From: Clostridiales bacterium UBA2432
GTDB taxonomy: Bacteria > Bacillota > Clostridia > Lachnospirales > Vallitaleaceae
Length of the DNA stretch: 64,000 nucleotides
Assembly: GCA_002342805.1 (NCBI GenBank)
Contig: DDQW01000042.1
Span: forward strand, 24,763 to 88,762
Reading direction: 5' to 3'
Shown: in pieces, positions 17,857-27,134 of the stretch
How positions within the stretch are numbered: the stretch's first letter is position 1
How the letters are laid out: the number at the start of each line of letters is the position of its first letter
Notes under the pieces: generated by a model
The model's input: only the letters and a program-made list of their open reading frames with translations
Databases searched by the model: none
Told to the model about the DNA's origin: nothing
Program-made: the position numbers and the translations under genes

Positions 17857-19797
17857 ATGTTGGAACTGACTAAAATATCAAAAATTATGATATTTCTCGG
17901 AATATTTTCTATTGTCATTTCAATTTTCGTGAATTATTACTTTTTTAATCACGAGCAACAATTAATGGCAAAAACATCAGAACTCGTCGAGACTATTAAT
18001 AATGAGAGTATTCAAATTGACCTCTCCCTACGTGTATTAAATAATATAATTCAGCAACTTCCTGAGTCTTCAACAACCTCTGATTTACCAGAAGCATTAT
18101 CAGAACCATATTTTAAAAATAGAGATTATCTGGAGGATCAGCTGATTTATATCAACGAAAATCTTGCAGAGTTTGAACGTTTAATTGACCAATCAAATCT
18201 GCATATTTTTAGAAGTTACACGGAAAACAATCAGCGCTTACATGCATATGCAGGAGAAATTGCAGCCTCTGCAAATTGGCTCCAAAAATATTCTCAACAA
18301 GCCTTAACTTCCCAGCAATTCAAGTCAAATTCAACTGTGCAGATGGAATACAATGCTTTACGCGAAAATATCAGCGCATTATCACAACTGCAAAAAAACG
18401 TCTATAATCAAGCGATCAATTATGCCAGGCTAATGGTTAACGGCGTCTTTGCTATGTTAGTATTTTTTGTTTTGTTCTTAAGTATTATTATTTTAAAACT
18501 ATTAAATAAAAACATACGTTATCTCACTGAGAGTATACAACTTGTTGAACGTAATGACTTTGATTCTCAAAAACTACCGAGTTATTCTCCATTGTTTGCT
18601 GAAGATGCCCATGTCATTCGCTTAGTCACTAAAATCATGGATGAAAATGCAATCTCAAACAATATAAAAAATATTGTGATCAACACCTACGATATGGACG
18701 ATATGCTTCATGAACTTTTTAAAATATTTAATCAATTTCTTAATATTGATCGAATTGGCGTGTGTTTTTTTGATTCAATAAACAACACACTGATTGCAGA
18801 AAGTGGTATATCAAAATATTCCAACATCTTGCTAGGTCCTGGATTCTCTATTCACGTTGAAGAGAGTAGTTTACTGTCAATTATAAAAACAAAGAAAGGA
18901 CGTATTAATAACGATTTAGAAATTGCATATAAACAAAAACCCCACAGCAAATCACTCGAACTCATAACCCGCGAGGGAATCCAATCCAATATGAGTATTC
19001 CTCTTTTGATTAATAACGAGGTTTTTGGTATTTTATTTTTTAGCTCGACATATAAAAACCATTTTACCAAAGACCATCTACGTCATGTAACAAAGATCGT
19101 GAATGAGATATCCGGTTTTTTCAACCGCGCCTACTTACTTAAGATGGTCTTTAGCCGTTTCACTTACAGTTTTTCTTCCCTTGTCAATGAGCGGGATTAT
19201 GAGACGGGTGGTCATTTAGACCGAATGACCAAATATTCAGAACTACTTGCAGAAAAATTACGCCAAAAAGCTTTGCCTACCCACGAAGTCCCACGCCATA
19301 TGATTTTAGATATTCAACGTTATGCCGCTTTACATGATATCGGGAAAGTAGCAATTCCTGATCATATCCTAAAAAAACCCGGTAAGTTTGAAGAGCATGA
19401 ATGGAATATTATGAAGACCCATGTTAATGTTGGGCATAATATTTTCAGCCAGTTGCGTCATGAACTTAAAATGTTTAATAAAGATTTTTTCAAAGTTGCC
19501 GAAAATATTATTGCTTATCACCACGAACGTTGGGACGGTATGGGTTATCCTTATGGACTTAAAGATTATGATATTCCATTAGAAGCTAGAATTGTTGCAT
19601 TAGGTGATGTATTTGATGCTCTGACTTCAAAAAGAGTATATAAAAAAGCCTTCACCATAGATGAGGCTCTTTCAATTATCCAGGAGTCTAAAGGGACACA
19701 TTTCGATCCTGTTCTCGTGGATATATTATTCGAAAATCTGGACTCGATTTTAGAGATTTATAAGACGCGAGATACCACTATATCTGCTTCGAAATAG
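17857..19797 (+). CDS. Membrane GAF/HD-GYP cyclic-di-GMP phosphodiesterase
   Basis: 646-residue signalling protein. Membrane helix about 8-29, an extracytoplasmic helical sensor about 30-185, second helix about 190-214, GAF domain about 270-420, HD-GYP domain about 430-625. Catalytic motifs are intact: ALHDIGKVAIP with the HD pair near residue 492, then HHERWDG and the GYP triplet near residue 562. HD-GYP enzymes hydrolyse c-di-GMP. Coupled to murG (3-base gap, RBS GAGGTG), so peptidoglycan synthesis and a c-di-GMP enzyme share a transcript. Its 3' end overlaps the convergent HIT gene by 20 bases. Confidence 0.92.
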   Translation: MLELTKISKIMIFLGIFSIVISIFVNYYFFNHEQQLMAKTSELVETINNESIQIDLSLRVLNNIIQQLPESSTTSDLPEALSEPYFKNRDYLEDQLIYINENLAEFERLIDQSNLHIFRSYTENNQRLHAYAGEIAASANWLQKYSQQALTSQQFKSNSTVQMEYNALRENISALSQLQKNVYNQAINYARLMVNGVFAMLVFFVLFLSIIILKLLNKNIRYLTESIQLVERNDFDSQKLPSYSPLFAEDAHVIRLVTKIMDENAISNNIKNIVINTYDMDDMLHELFKIFNQFLNIDRIGVCFFDSINNTLIAESGISKYSNILLGPGFSIHVEESSLLSIIKTKKGRINNDLEIAYKQKPHSKSLELITREGIQSNMSIPLLINNEVFGILFFSSTYKNHFTKDHLRHVTKIVNEISGFFNRAYLLKMVFSRFTYSFSSLVNERDYETGGHLDRMTKYSELLAEKLRQKALPTHEVPRHMILDIQRYAALHDIGKVAIPDHILKKPGKFEEHEWNIMKTHVNVGHNIFSQLRHELKMFNKDFFKVAENIIAYHHERWDGMGYPYGLKDYDIPLEARIVALGDVFDALTSKRVYKKAFTIDEALSIIQESKGTHFDPVLVDILFENLDSILEIYKTRDTTISASK

Positions 19798-20191
19798 CTT
19801 GCCCAATCGTTTCTAAATCATCATCGCTAAGTTCTTGTATTGGCCAAGAGATATTAATATGGTCCTGTTCAAACCTTGGAATCAAATGCAGATGAAAATG
19901 ATGGACTGTTTGTCCTGCAACCTCACCATTATTCTGAAGAACATTTAACCCCTCACAAGCAAGTACTTCACGCATTGCCTTAGCGACAATTGTTGCTAGG
20001 GCAAATATTTTGCCTGCTGTTTCTGCATCGAGTTCATAAATATCTTCAATATGCTCTTTTGGCAAGATGAGTACATGTCCTTTTGCTGCCGGAAATTTAT
20101 CTAATATAACCCTAAACTCTAAATTTTCAAATAATGTTACTGATTCCATAATGCCATGTGCAATATTACAAAAAATACAACCTTGTTTCAT
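19778..20191 (-). CDS. HIT-family nucleotide hydrolase (Hint-like)
   Basis: 137-residue HIT protein. The histidine triad HHFHLHLIPR (His98, His100, His102) is complete, and N-terminal CIFCNI gives the Cys pair common in bacterial Hint proteins. Such enzymes hydrolyse AMP-linked substrates such as adenosine phosphoramidates; the physiological substrate is unknown. Likely monocistronic, from a promoter at 20243-20272. The 3' end overlaps the HD-GYP gene on the other strand. Confidence 0.93.
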   Translation of the reverse strand: MKQGCIFCNIAHGIMESVTLFENLEFRVILDKFPAAKGHVLILPKEHIEDIYELDAETAGKIFALATIVAKAMREVLACEGLNVLQNNGEVAGQTVHHFHLHLIPRFEQDHINISWPIQELSDDDLETIGQAISKQI

Positions 20192-20242
20192 AATATTCCC
20201 CTTTCTTTTGAAAAGCTCTGTTTACGTATCCCTATTAAAATT

Positions 20243-20272
20243 ATTATACCATTATTGTAAGGCTACTTACAA
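20243..20272 (-). promoter_or_regulatory. Promoter of the HIT gene with overlapping dyad
   Basis: Minus strand TTGTAA (20267-20272), an 18-base spacer and TATAAT (20243-20248). The -35 lies in a 7-bp inverted repeat TTGTAAG/CTTACAA (20255-20272) that also covers the stop codon of the upstream gene. Confidence 0.55.
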
Positions 20273-21976
20273 CGAAAAAAGCCCTTCAAATTTATAGAGA
20301 AGTGTGAAATCCCCTTTTGCTTTTATTTCACCTGTCATAAAGGCACGTTGCATCGTTAGCTTTCCATCCATGATACGCCTCAGATTGCTTTTCTTCCCCA
20401 TAATGACAACATTACTTTCACCAATCTGCCCATAATAAGCTCGAATACTTTGATTGTTAAGTTCAAGTACTGTATTTTCACGTGGATCATCTTCGACAAC
20501 AATTTGAATTTTTGCTGAAATATCAGCTTTATTGATATAGCTTTCTTTAAATCTCTCAGGCCAAGGTTTCTCACCTTTTATCGTTTCTGCAGATAATTTT
20601 TGCTTAAACAAACTTCCTAATTGGTGTATATCTTCTTGTTGTTTTTCAATATACGAATCATAATTTTCAATGATCCCTTTGTCGGCCCTTCTTTTTTCTT
20701 CTCCAATCGGTTCTGATAAATTCTGCTGTTCAATCCTAGCATCCGCTACTGGTATTTCAACAAAGACTTTCTCAATCTTACCACTGCGTGGTAACAATCC
20801 TTTTTTTTGTTGTATAAGACGAAAAAAAGCTTCTGCTTTCTTATCGATACCAAATAACCACTCAAAATTTGTTTCTAAGGCCACCGCTGATTCAATCGAA
20901 GCTAAAAGATTGATCCCTTCAACCCCTCCCAGATATTCCCAGGATTTTAACAAATGGGTGTAGGCTTCAAACTCATACGCTTTTCGAGATATAACCATTC
21001 CAAATAAAGGCGTGTTTGCAAAAACAGCTTTTTCTCCTCTGTAGAAACATTGGTCTAAAAACTCTTGCATGCGATATCCAATGCCATACCATTCTACATT
21101 AATAGCAAGAACAACACCAATAGATTTACTCATATATTCTAAAATTGTCTCCATAGAAGCTTTTGATTTATATAAATCAATGCGGTGCATGGTCACACCA
21201 AGTTCTGTCAGCACATGGCTGATTCGCTCTAGTGCGACTAAAACCGGATCATCAACATAACCTTCTCCACCATAAATCATGGTAATGCATTTTTCATTAC
21301 CTAGACTTTCTTCTTCTTTTTTACCTAATTGAATCTTTTGAAACAATCTTTTTTTGGGTATCGCTACTTTTTCTTCTTTGTTTTTATTAGCGTTTAAAAA
21401 TTGTGTAATTCGCTCAGTTTCTCGTTGGATGACAATTTCAAGCTCTTCAGTAAACTGTTTCTGTGATGGATGCAATAAGGGTAATACTTTATAACTTTTC
21501 CCCTGTATACTCACAACGAATAATTGATCTTCTTCGGGTTTTACAAGTAAGGAATCATCTCCCGTTAACTGCTGTAAGGTTTTGTTCCCTAATGTAATAA
21601 TCAGTTTTGGATTAATCAATGCGATCTCTTTTTTCAGATAAGGCATAAATATAGAATATTCTTCTTTTTTTGCTGCCCTTGAAACAAGGCGACCTTCCTT
21701 GTTGGTTCGGCATGGTCGGTACTTCAATAAATGTGTAGTATATACTTGCTCATACGAATAACCAATGGCCTCTAAGAGAGGTTCAATTTTTTTTCGCTCA
21801 TGATCCAACAAATTTTTATGCTGGGCTTCTTCTTTTGCACTTGTAAATTCGGCAATAATCATAATATCCCCATCAGTATTACCTTCCCCCAAGATCAGGT
21901 CTTGCATTTCATTTGTTTTTTCACCTAGTTCTTTAGCGCACGAATTAAACATTTCGCGAATCTTATCTTGCTTCAT
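20267..21976 (-). CDS. Three-part protein: degenerate uracil-DNA-glycosylase-like, flavodoxin-like and SCP2-like domains
   Basis: 569 residues in one frame. About 1-195 resembles the uracil-DNA glycosylase superfamily (LLKYRPCRTN, IITLGNKTLQQL and LPLLHPSQ match conserved blocks). However, the first motif, usually GEAPG, reads AEFTS, and the iron-sulfur cysteines of family 4 are absent, so glycosylase activity is doubtful. About 228-395 looks like an NAD(P)H-dependent FMN reductase/flavodoxin fold (MIYGGEGYVDDPV, AINVEWYGIGYRMQEFLDQ). About 470-569 resembles an SCP2 lipid-binding domain. The gene overlaps rhomboid by 14 bases. Domain calls are by eye; the overall function is unknown. Confidence 0.65.
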   Translation of the reverse strand: MKQDKIREMFNSCAKELGEKTNEMQDLILGEGNTDGDIMIIAEFTSAKEEAQHKNLLDHERKKIEPLLEAIGYSYEQVYTTHLLKYRPCRTNKEGRLVSRAAKKEEYSIFMPYLKKEIALINPKLIITLGNKTLQQLTGDDSLLVKPEEDQLFVVSIQGKSYKVLPLLHPSQKQFTEELEIVIQRETERITQFLNANKNKEEKVAIPKKRLFQKIQLGKKEEESLGNEKCITMIYGGEGYVDDPVLVALERISHVLTELGVTMHRIDLYKSKASMETILEYMSKSIGVVLAINVEWYGIGYRMQEFLDQCFYRGEKAVFANTPLFGMVISRKAYEFEAYTHLLKSWEYLGGVEGINLLASIESAVALETNFEWLFGIDKKAEAFFRLIQQKKGLLPRSGKIEKVFVEIPVADARIEQQNLSEPIGEEKRRADKGIIENYDSYIEKQQEDIHQLGSLFKQKLSAETIKGEKPWPERFKESYINKADISAKIQIVVEDDPRENTVLELNNQSIRAYYGQIGESNVVIMGKKSNLRRIMDGKLTMQRAFMTGEIKAKGDFTLLYKFEGLFSL

Positions 21977-23054
21977 CTTCTGTGCCTCCTATTTCTTTCA
22001 GTCTTAATCGCACAATGGGTATACTTATGGCGATGCCGCCAACAAAACCTCCCACATGTGCGAACAGATCCACGTTAGGGCTAACTACACTATACACGAT
22101 TCCATATATAAAAAACAACCAAATAATGTAATCATTTATTCCATCCATCGATCTATTCATTGCTTTTGAAAGAACAAGAGCACCTCCAATGAGTCCATAA
22201 ATCGCTCCACTTGCTCCCGCTGCAATCACTTCCGTTTGTGTGAAAAAGTGATACCCAAAACTTAAGATACTTCCAAAAACACCGGCCCCTAGATAAATCA
22301 TTGCAAAGTGTCGCGCGGAAATATATTTTTCTAATCGAGAACCGAATATATAAAGGCCAAAAAGGTTGAAGAGTAAATGCATCCCTCCAATGTGTAAAAA
22401 CATAGCACTGACAAAGCGCCAATACTGTTGCGTTCGAATGATATACTCAACATGAATGGCTCCAAAACGCATCAAGGTATTTGCATCCGTCGAACTCCCA
22501 TTCATTTCCATCAACATCCATACGATAACATTAATCAATCCGATAAGTAGGGTAATATGCTGCCTTTGGGATTGTTTTTCTATTGCATAGTAGGTCTGCT
22601 TTTTGTTTTTTAATAATTCTCTAATCGGCTTTTCTATGCCCATCACTGAATTCAACTGTTGATCCGGAATATCTAGATCTCGTGTATCTGAAGAAACAAA
22701 CCAAGTCACTTCGATTGTCTTTGCTTCAATATTTGGCCTTTTATTAAAATAATCATATAAACTTCGATTCCAATCACCGACAAATATCGTTAACATAATG
22801 ACACGGTCGGTGTTATATTGACTAAACTGATGCGAAAGACTATCCATATAGAATTCATACGCTTGAATATCAAACGCATGCTTTGGGGGAAGGTGAACGA
22901 GATTTATAATATAATAACTGCTTTTTTGATAAAGGGTATATAAGGTAATGTGTTCATTATCTGCGTCAATCTTTTTATAATTCTTTGCCTCAAAGTAACT
23001 TTTGAGTAACACATAATCATTTAAAAACTCCTCTGACATATTATCCTCTGACAT
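21963..23054 (-). CDS. Rhomboid-family intramembrane serine protease
   Basis: 363 residues. An N-terminal cytoplasmic domain of about 165 residues precedes a six- or seven-helix rhomboid core with HIGGMHLLFN (221-230), the catalytic Ser282 in GASGAIYGL and His333 in FAHVGGFVGG. All catalytic residues are kept, so it should be an active membrane protease, similar in layout to Bacillus GluP (YqgP). RBS GGAGG 5 bases before the ATG. It lies 56 bases after the pilus-like operon and is coupled to the three-domain protein gene. Substrates are unknown; nearby single-pass membrane proteins are possible targets. Confidence 0.9.
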   Translation of the reverse strand: MSEDNMSEEFLNDYVLLKSYFEAKNYKKIDADNEHITLYTLYQKSSYYIINLVHLPPKHAFDIQAYEFYMDSLSHQFSQYNTDRVIMLTIFVGDWNRSLYDYFNKRPNIEAKTIEVTWFVSSDTRDLDIPDQQLNSVMGIEKPIRELLKNKKQTYYAIEKQSQRQHITLLIGLINVIVWMLMEMNGSSTDANTLMRFGAIHVEYIIRTQQYWRFVSAMFLHIGGMHLLFNLFGLYIFGSRLEKYISARHFAMIYLGAGVFGSILSFGYHFFTQTEVIAAGASGAIYGLIGGALVLSKAMNRSMDGINDYIIWLFFIYGIVYSVVSPNVDLFAHVGGFVGGIAISIPIVRLRLKEIGGTEDEAR

Positions 23055-23110
23055 ATGCGCCTCCTATAGTATCGTATTCAAATCTATAGTTCTATTCTAA
23101 AGGAGTTCAT

Positions 23111-23833
23111 TCATAAGTCAATAGGCAAATCCATCTTCATGATACCTGAAGGGACTATTTTATAAGATTCTAGACCATCCAAGTAAGCATATCCCTCCGG
23201 ATCGTAAAAGATAATAACACCCACATCATCAAAAACAAGTTCCGAAGAGCTTCCTTCAAATTCCGGCAATACAAAGCGCACGTTTTGCTCCTGATGATAT
23301 TTGCCTTGATAGGTATTTAGAGCCAATTCTATGCTTTGTGTGACCTTTGAATTTCTTTGATCCGGAGAAACACTACGCCTTTCATAGCGTCCTGTTTCAT
23401 ACGAGAAAACCATCATTTCCTCTGATAAGGTGTAATATTCACAGTTATTTGGATTACTTACCGTATAAAAGTTTTTTTGGCTGAGTTCATCTTCTTGAGG
23501 ATTGTATAAAACAATTCCATCGTACTCAACAAATGCTATCAAAGGGAAATCTTCAAGAGAAAATCTGAACCCCCTATATTTTAGACTATCAAAAAAATTC
23601 CGTATAACTTCTCGATGGGGTATTTGAATATTATATGCCTGTTGACTATCATAGGCATATGTTGAGTACGTTTTGAGTGCAAAACCTGCATCATAACTTG
23701 CTTCTTCAATGGACTGTTCTATCCAAGCTCTTTGACGTTCTTTATATTTATACTGTGTATTTTGAATGGTGCTTTGTATAAAAAACGGTAGCATAATAAT
23801 GAGGCCAATGATACTGTACTTAACCATTCCCAT
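23111..23833 (-). CDS. Single-pass pseudopilin-like membrane protein, last gene of the Tad-like operon
   Basis: About 240 residues; not recognised by sequence. An N-terminal hydrophobic helix (about 5-20 from the chosen start) is followed by an acidic, tyrosine-rich extracytoplasmic part. This topology is that of TadE/TadF-type or other minor pseudopilins. I chose ATG 23833, 11 bases after GGAGG; GTG 23851 and ATG 23827 are alternatives. The 5' end overlaps the preceding gene by 14 bases. Function is inferred only from topology and position. Confidence 0.6.
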   Translation of the reverse strand: MGMVKYSIIGLIIMLPFFIQSTIQNTQYKYKERQRAWIEQSIEEASYDAGFALKTYSTYAYDSQQAYNIQIPHREVIRNFFDSLKYRGFRFSLEDFPLIAFVEYDGIVLYNPQEDELSQKNFYTVSNPNNCEYYTLSEEMMVFSYETGRYERRSVSPDQRNSKVTQSIELALNTYQGKYHQEQNVRFVLPEFEGSSSELVFDDVGVIIFYDPEGYAYLDGLESYKIVPSGIMKMDLPIDL

Positions 23834-24317
23834 ATCGAACAATTCCTCCACTTACAATATAAATCTCCGAATTTTTCATTCCACCTATACCAAGTATGTT
23901 ACGAAAACTTTGGCTCTTCGTTTTTGATGTATTTCGAATACGAACATAAAAGAAATCTCCCGAATTTAATCGATACGGTCCTTGCGTCTCAACCCATTCA
24001 ACAATTTGATCCGTATAAACACCATCATAATACACTTCCATGAAACCTTCATCTTCTGAAAATCGTTTTTGTTGATGCTCTAATTCAATTTCATAGGTTA
24101 ATCCCGAGGTTTGGAGCACTTGATTTAACTCATCCAACATCTGGCGGTTCATCTTACCGGATTCTCTGATTTTTTGGCTGAATTCATTTGTCTCCGTCAT
24201 AATCAAATTATACACGATATCGTCTTGTCTTTGATAACTATATACCGTAGGAACGACAAAAATAAGTATAACGCCAAGTATAATTCCAAAAATTTTCCAC
24301 AAACTGTCTTCGATCAT
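23820..24317 (-). CDS. Small single-pass pseudopilin-like protein
   Basis: 165 residues: membrane helix about 9-27, then a helical, charged extracytoplasmic region and a beta-rich end. Not recognised. It resembles its neighbours in size and layout, suggesting a set of minor pilin-like subunits. No prepilin cleavage site of the G-x-x-x-x-E kind is visible. RBS GAAGGGAAG. It sits 4 bases after the preceding gene and overlaps the next. Confidence 0.6.
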   Translation of the reverse strand: MIEDSLWKIFGIILGVILIFVVPTVYSYQRQDDIVYNLIMTETNEFSQKIRESGKMNRQMLDELNQVLQTSGLTYEIELEHQQKRFSEDEGFMEVYYDGVYTDQIVEWVETQGPYRLNSGDFFYVRIRNTSKTKSQSFRNILGIGGMKNSEIYIVSGGIVRYGNG

Positions 24318-24321
24318 TTCA

Positions 24322-24738
24322 TTAACTTCCCTTCACTTCTTGGATTTCAAGTATACTTCTTACCTTTAATCCATTATTTTCTGTGGATATTTTCAAAAAA
24401 TACGTTTTTTGCTTATCCATTCTATTTATCAACTGCCTTATGTTTTCTTCTGATAATACGCCTTGAAATTCGTATTCTTCCATACGAATTTGTACGTCTT
24501 TGCCAAAACAGTAGTAACCACCAATCTCAACGACTAGCTGTTCATAACTTATTTCATTGCTACTCGCATCATCCCATTCTTCATCGACCAACCATGAATT
24601 GCCTTGTGATTGAATTTCTTCAACAGATTGATAGTAGCTATTATATTGCGAATGATGGTTAAAAAAGCTAAACAATCCCATAAGCATAATCATAAAACCA
24701 GCGATGATATATAACATCTTAAATATATTATGCGTCAT
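24322..24738 (-). CDS. Small single-pass pseudopilin-like protein
   Basis: 138 residues: membrane helix about 8-25, followed by a hydrophilic, tyrosine- and glutamate-rich domain. Not recognised. The start codon shares its A with the stop codon of the previous gene (TAATG), so translation is coupled. Same topology as the genes on each side. Confidence 0.6.
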   Translation of the reverse strand: MTHNIFKMLYIIAGFMIMLMGLFSFFNHHSQYNSYYQSVEEIQSQGNSWLVDEEWDDASSNEISYEQLVVEIGGYYCFGKDVQIRMEEYEFQGVLSEENIRQLINRMDKQKTYFLKISTENNGLKVRSILEIQEVKGS

Positions 24739-25223
24739 TACTCTTGGGTGGCTACTATGCCTTTAACCACATCATTCGCATCATATATAAGCTGGGTCAT
24801 GAAACTGCCTTGAGGATTAATATACATAGACGAATCAATGTTTTTGGACTCTTGCAAATCTTGGTCCATTTCTGCCTTTGATTTTTCAGACAAGGAACCA
24901 CTGATAACATTTGACGAAATATTTCCACTACTAATATACTGTGTTGATGACGGATAACTTGTGTTTACTTCGATAATAAAAGAACCACTATTTTGCTTAT
25001 ATTGCTTGATTGCATTTAAAACATCTCCGCCCGTGACCACCATATTGTCAAATTTTTCGTATTGTATGCTTGCCAGTTGTTCTGACATTGTATCGAGTTG
25101 CTCCCCTGAAGCTTCTGCCAAATTTTTGCCTTTATTAAACAAAAAAAGTCCTGTACTAACGATTGCGATAAACATCATTATTCCTACGCCTAACCATAAT
25201 GCTTTTTGAATATTCTGATCCAT
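24738..25223 (-). CDS. Pilin-like single-pass protein
   Basis: 161 residues with a short charged N-terminus, a membrane helix (about 9-29) and a long Ser/Gln-rich extracytoplasmic part. First of four consecutive small membrane proteins after the TadB/C-like gene, and the best candidate for a main structural subunit. Unlike Flp prepilins it has no leader peptide with a conserved Gly and Glu/Tyr, so it would have to be assembled without TadV-type processing. Strong RBS AAGGAGAAGGAG. Confidence 0.6.
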   Translation of the reverse strand: MDQNIQKALWLGVGIMMFIAIVSTGLFLFNKGKNLAEASGEQLDTMSEQLASIQYEKFDNMVVTGGDVLNAIKQYKQNSGSFIIEVNTSYPSSTQYISSGNISSNVISGSLSEKSKAEMDQDLQESKNIDSSMYINPQGSFMTQLIYDANDVVKGIVATQE

Positions 25224-25259
25224 AATATTTTCTCCTTCTCCTTATACATTAATTTACAC

Positions 25260-27134
25260 CTACATCAATTGATAAAAAAACCTTTCTAATTCTTGAATAC
25301 TTGACATAATCATCGGCACAATCATATATAAAACAATGAGACTATATGCCGGTAAAAAACCAATGTTTTGCCCGAAAATAATTTTCCGATTAATAATTTG
25401 TTCATTTAACCATTGTCGTCGTTCAATATAGTAACTCTTATCCTGAACAAGCTCATCAAAAGCTTCTAGAATACTAATATCCTCACTGGCAATTGCCAAT
25501 TGATACATGATTTTTTTCATTTCTGGATGGTCTACTTTTTCTTTCATTGTCATAAATGTTTGATATCCACCCAAGCTCATATCAAGTTGACAATGGTTTA
25601 ATTCTTCTTTGTAGTAATTCGAGTAGCTTGCCATCCAATCGCATATTTCTTCTGTATTCATACGCGGATGGTACATTAGCATCAAAATGATACTATAATA
25701 TCCTGAGATTTCATCTTCCACCTCCATTCGCTTAATATATTTAATCATGCTCTCATTAATTTCCGGCATATGATAGGCAATGATTCCAATCAAAAAACAT
25801 ACCATGATTTGCCACCACGTAAAATAAACATCATGATACATTTCAATCTTTTCACGAATATGATTTCTACGCACGTCCATCTGCTGGGCATTCAATTTAC
25901 TCTCCTCAGTTGTCGACATTAATATCCACTGATCAATATCTGCATCACTAATATTCCTGGAACTTTTTTTTATAAATACGTAATCAGCTAGGGATTCATT
26001 TTGACGTTTTAATTGAGTTTCCACCGGCAGTGTTGCTCCCAAAAATTGGTCTTGGTAATATATTTTTTTTGACAGATTTTGTCGTTCACTCAATAACATA
26101 GACATAATCACTAAAACACTTATTCCAAAGCCCATCATTCCATAAATCCATTTCCGCTTTTGCCGTTCACTTAGGGGGAGATGAAGTTTAGCTATCCAAC
26201 GCTTCATTTGATTATTCTGAGGAAAATAATCATCTAAACGTTGGATACGATTTAATAAAATCATGGATAAAAACATAATTCCAATCGTTATAATCTCGAT
26301 ATATTTCCCTGCCATACTATTATAGAATAAGCCTAAAGGGGCAAAATTACTAATTGCCCAATTTTTAAGGATACTAATTAAAAACAAAGGTATTATAGCA
26401 ATGACATTCATACTTTTCAGAGCATAATTTAATTTTTTTCTCTTGACCAATTCAAGCTGTACATTTTTTGCCAAAAAACTTAGGTTTGTTAAATAGACGC
26501 TTTTTCCATTCTCATGTTGGTCACCATATTCATATGTCAAATGCGATATATTAACAAACATCTTTAAATAGGAGTTTGGCGCAAGCTCAAAATACTTGGT
26601 CATCGCATATAAAGGATCAATATCCGAAAAAATCTCATATATATGCTCTGCTTGGACCGTCATCTCTCTTTGTTTTATATCCATTTGTTCCAGTGCAGAA
26701 TAAATCGCATCATCAATTGTTCCATATTCATAAAAACCTTGTCGTACATATCCCATAAAAACAATAAACTGTTCTAACAAACGGTAATGGCTTCGGCCAA
26801 TAAAGAAGTCAAAATAGCTCTCAGATGTATACCATAAAAAAAACAAAAAAATTACTGTATACAGCAAATTCTTGGTCATGCTCCAAAAAGCAATGAGCGA
26901 TATACCATAAACAATCACTAAACCAAGTACAACATGAATTGATTTTTTACATAGATAGAACGTATCTTTTTCTCCGATAAATTGATAACCTGTTTTTATA
27001 CGTGACAAAAATCCTCTAATAACAGGTAGTCGCATCAACAGTTGGTTTGCACTTAAGTATATTTTATAGGATTGCGTGTTAGTTACCTTGGAATATTGTC
27101 TCCTTCTCAAAACTTCCTTCGCGATTGACTCCAT
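25260..27134 (-). CDS. Tad/type II secretion inner-membrane platform protein, TadB- and TadC-like halves in one chain
   Basis: 624 residues, roughly twice the length of a TadB or TadC. Hydrophobic segments lie at about 63-86, 90-111, 244-261, 277-295, 329-348, 440-457 and 594-613. Two T2SF-like cytoplasmic regions (about 115-240 and 460-590, each with an FxxxGxxxxxAI-like helical pattern) lie between them. This suggests a natural TadB-TadC fusion forming the membrane platform on which the TadA ATPase acts. ATG 27134 follows GAGGTG; the first 56 bases overlap the end of the tadA-like gene in another frame. Confidence 0.72.
   Translation of the reverse strand: MESIAKEVLRRRQYSKVTNTQSYKIYLSANQLLMRLPVIRGFLSRIKTGYQFIGEKDTFYLCKKSIHVVLGLVIVYGISLIAFWSMTKNLLYTVIFLFFLWYTSESYFDFFIGRSHYRLLEQFIVFMGYVRQGFYEYGTIDDAIYSALEQMDIKQREMTVQAEHIYEIFSDIDPLYAMTKYFELAPNSYLKMFVNISHLTYEYGDQHENGKSVYLTNLSFLAKNVQLELVKRKKLNYALKSMNVIAIIPLFLISILKNWAISNFAPLGLFYNSMAGKYIEIITIGIMFLSMILLNRIQRLDDYFPQNNQMKRWIAKLHLPLSERQKRKWIYGMMGFGISVLVIMSMLLSERQNLSKKIYYQDQFLGATLPVETQLKRQNESLADYVFIKKSSRNISDADIDQWILMSTTEESKLNAQQMDVRRNHIREKIEMYHDVYFTWWQIMVCFLIGIIAYHMPEINESMIKYIKRMEVEDEISGYYSIILMLMYHPRMNTEEICDWMASYSNYYKEELNHCQLDMSLGGYQTFMTMKEKVDHPEMKKIMYQLAIASEDISILEAFDELVQDKSYYIERRQWLNEQIINRKIIFGQNIGFLPAYSLIVLYMIVPMIMSSIQELERFFYQLM

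Noticed and set aside
20267..21976. Gene as an active uracil-DNA glycosylase
   Set aside because: The water-activating first motif is replaced and cluster cysteines are missing, so only superfamily resemblance is claimed.
24738..25223. Protein as a classical Flp prepilin
   Set aside because: 161 residues, no leader peptide ending in Gly and no Glu/Tyr motif; kept only as pilin-like.
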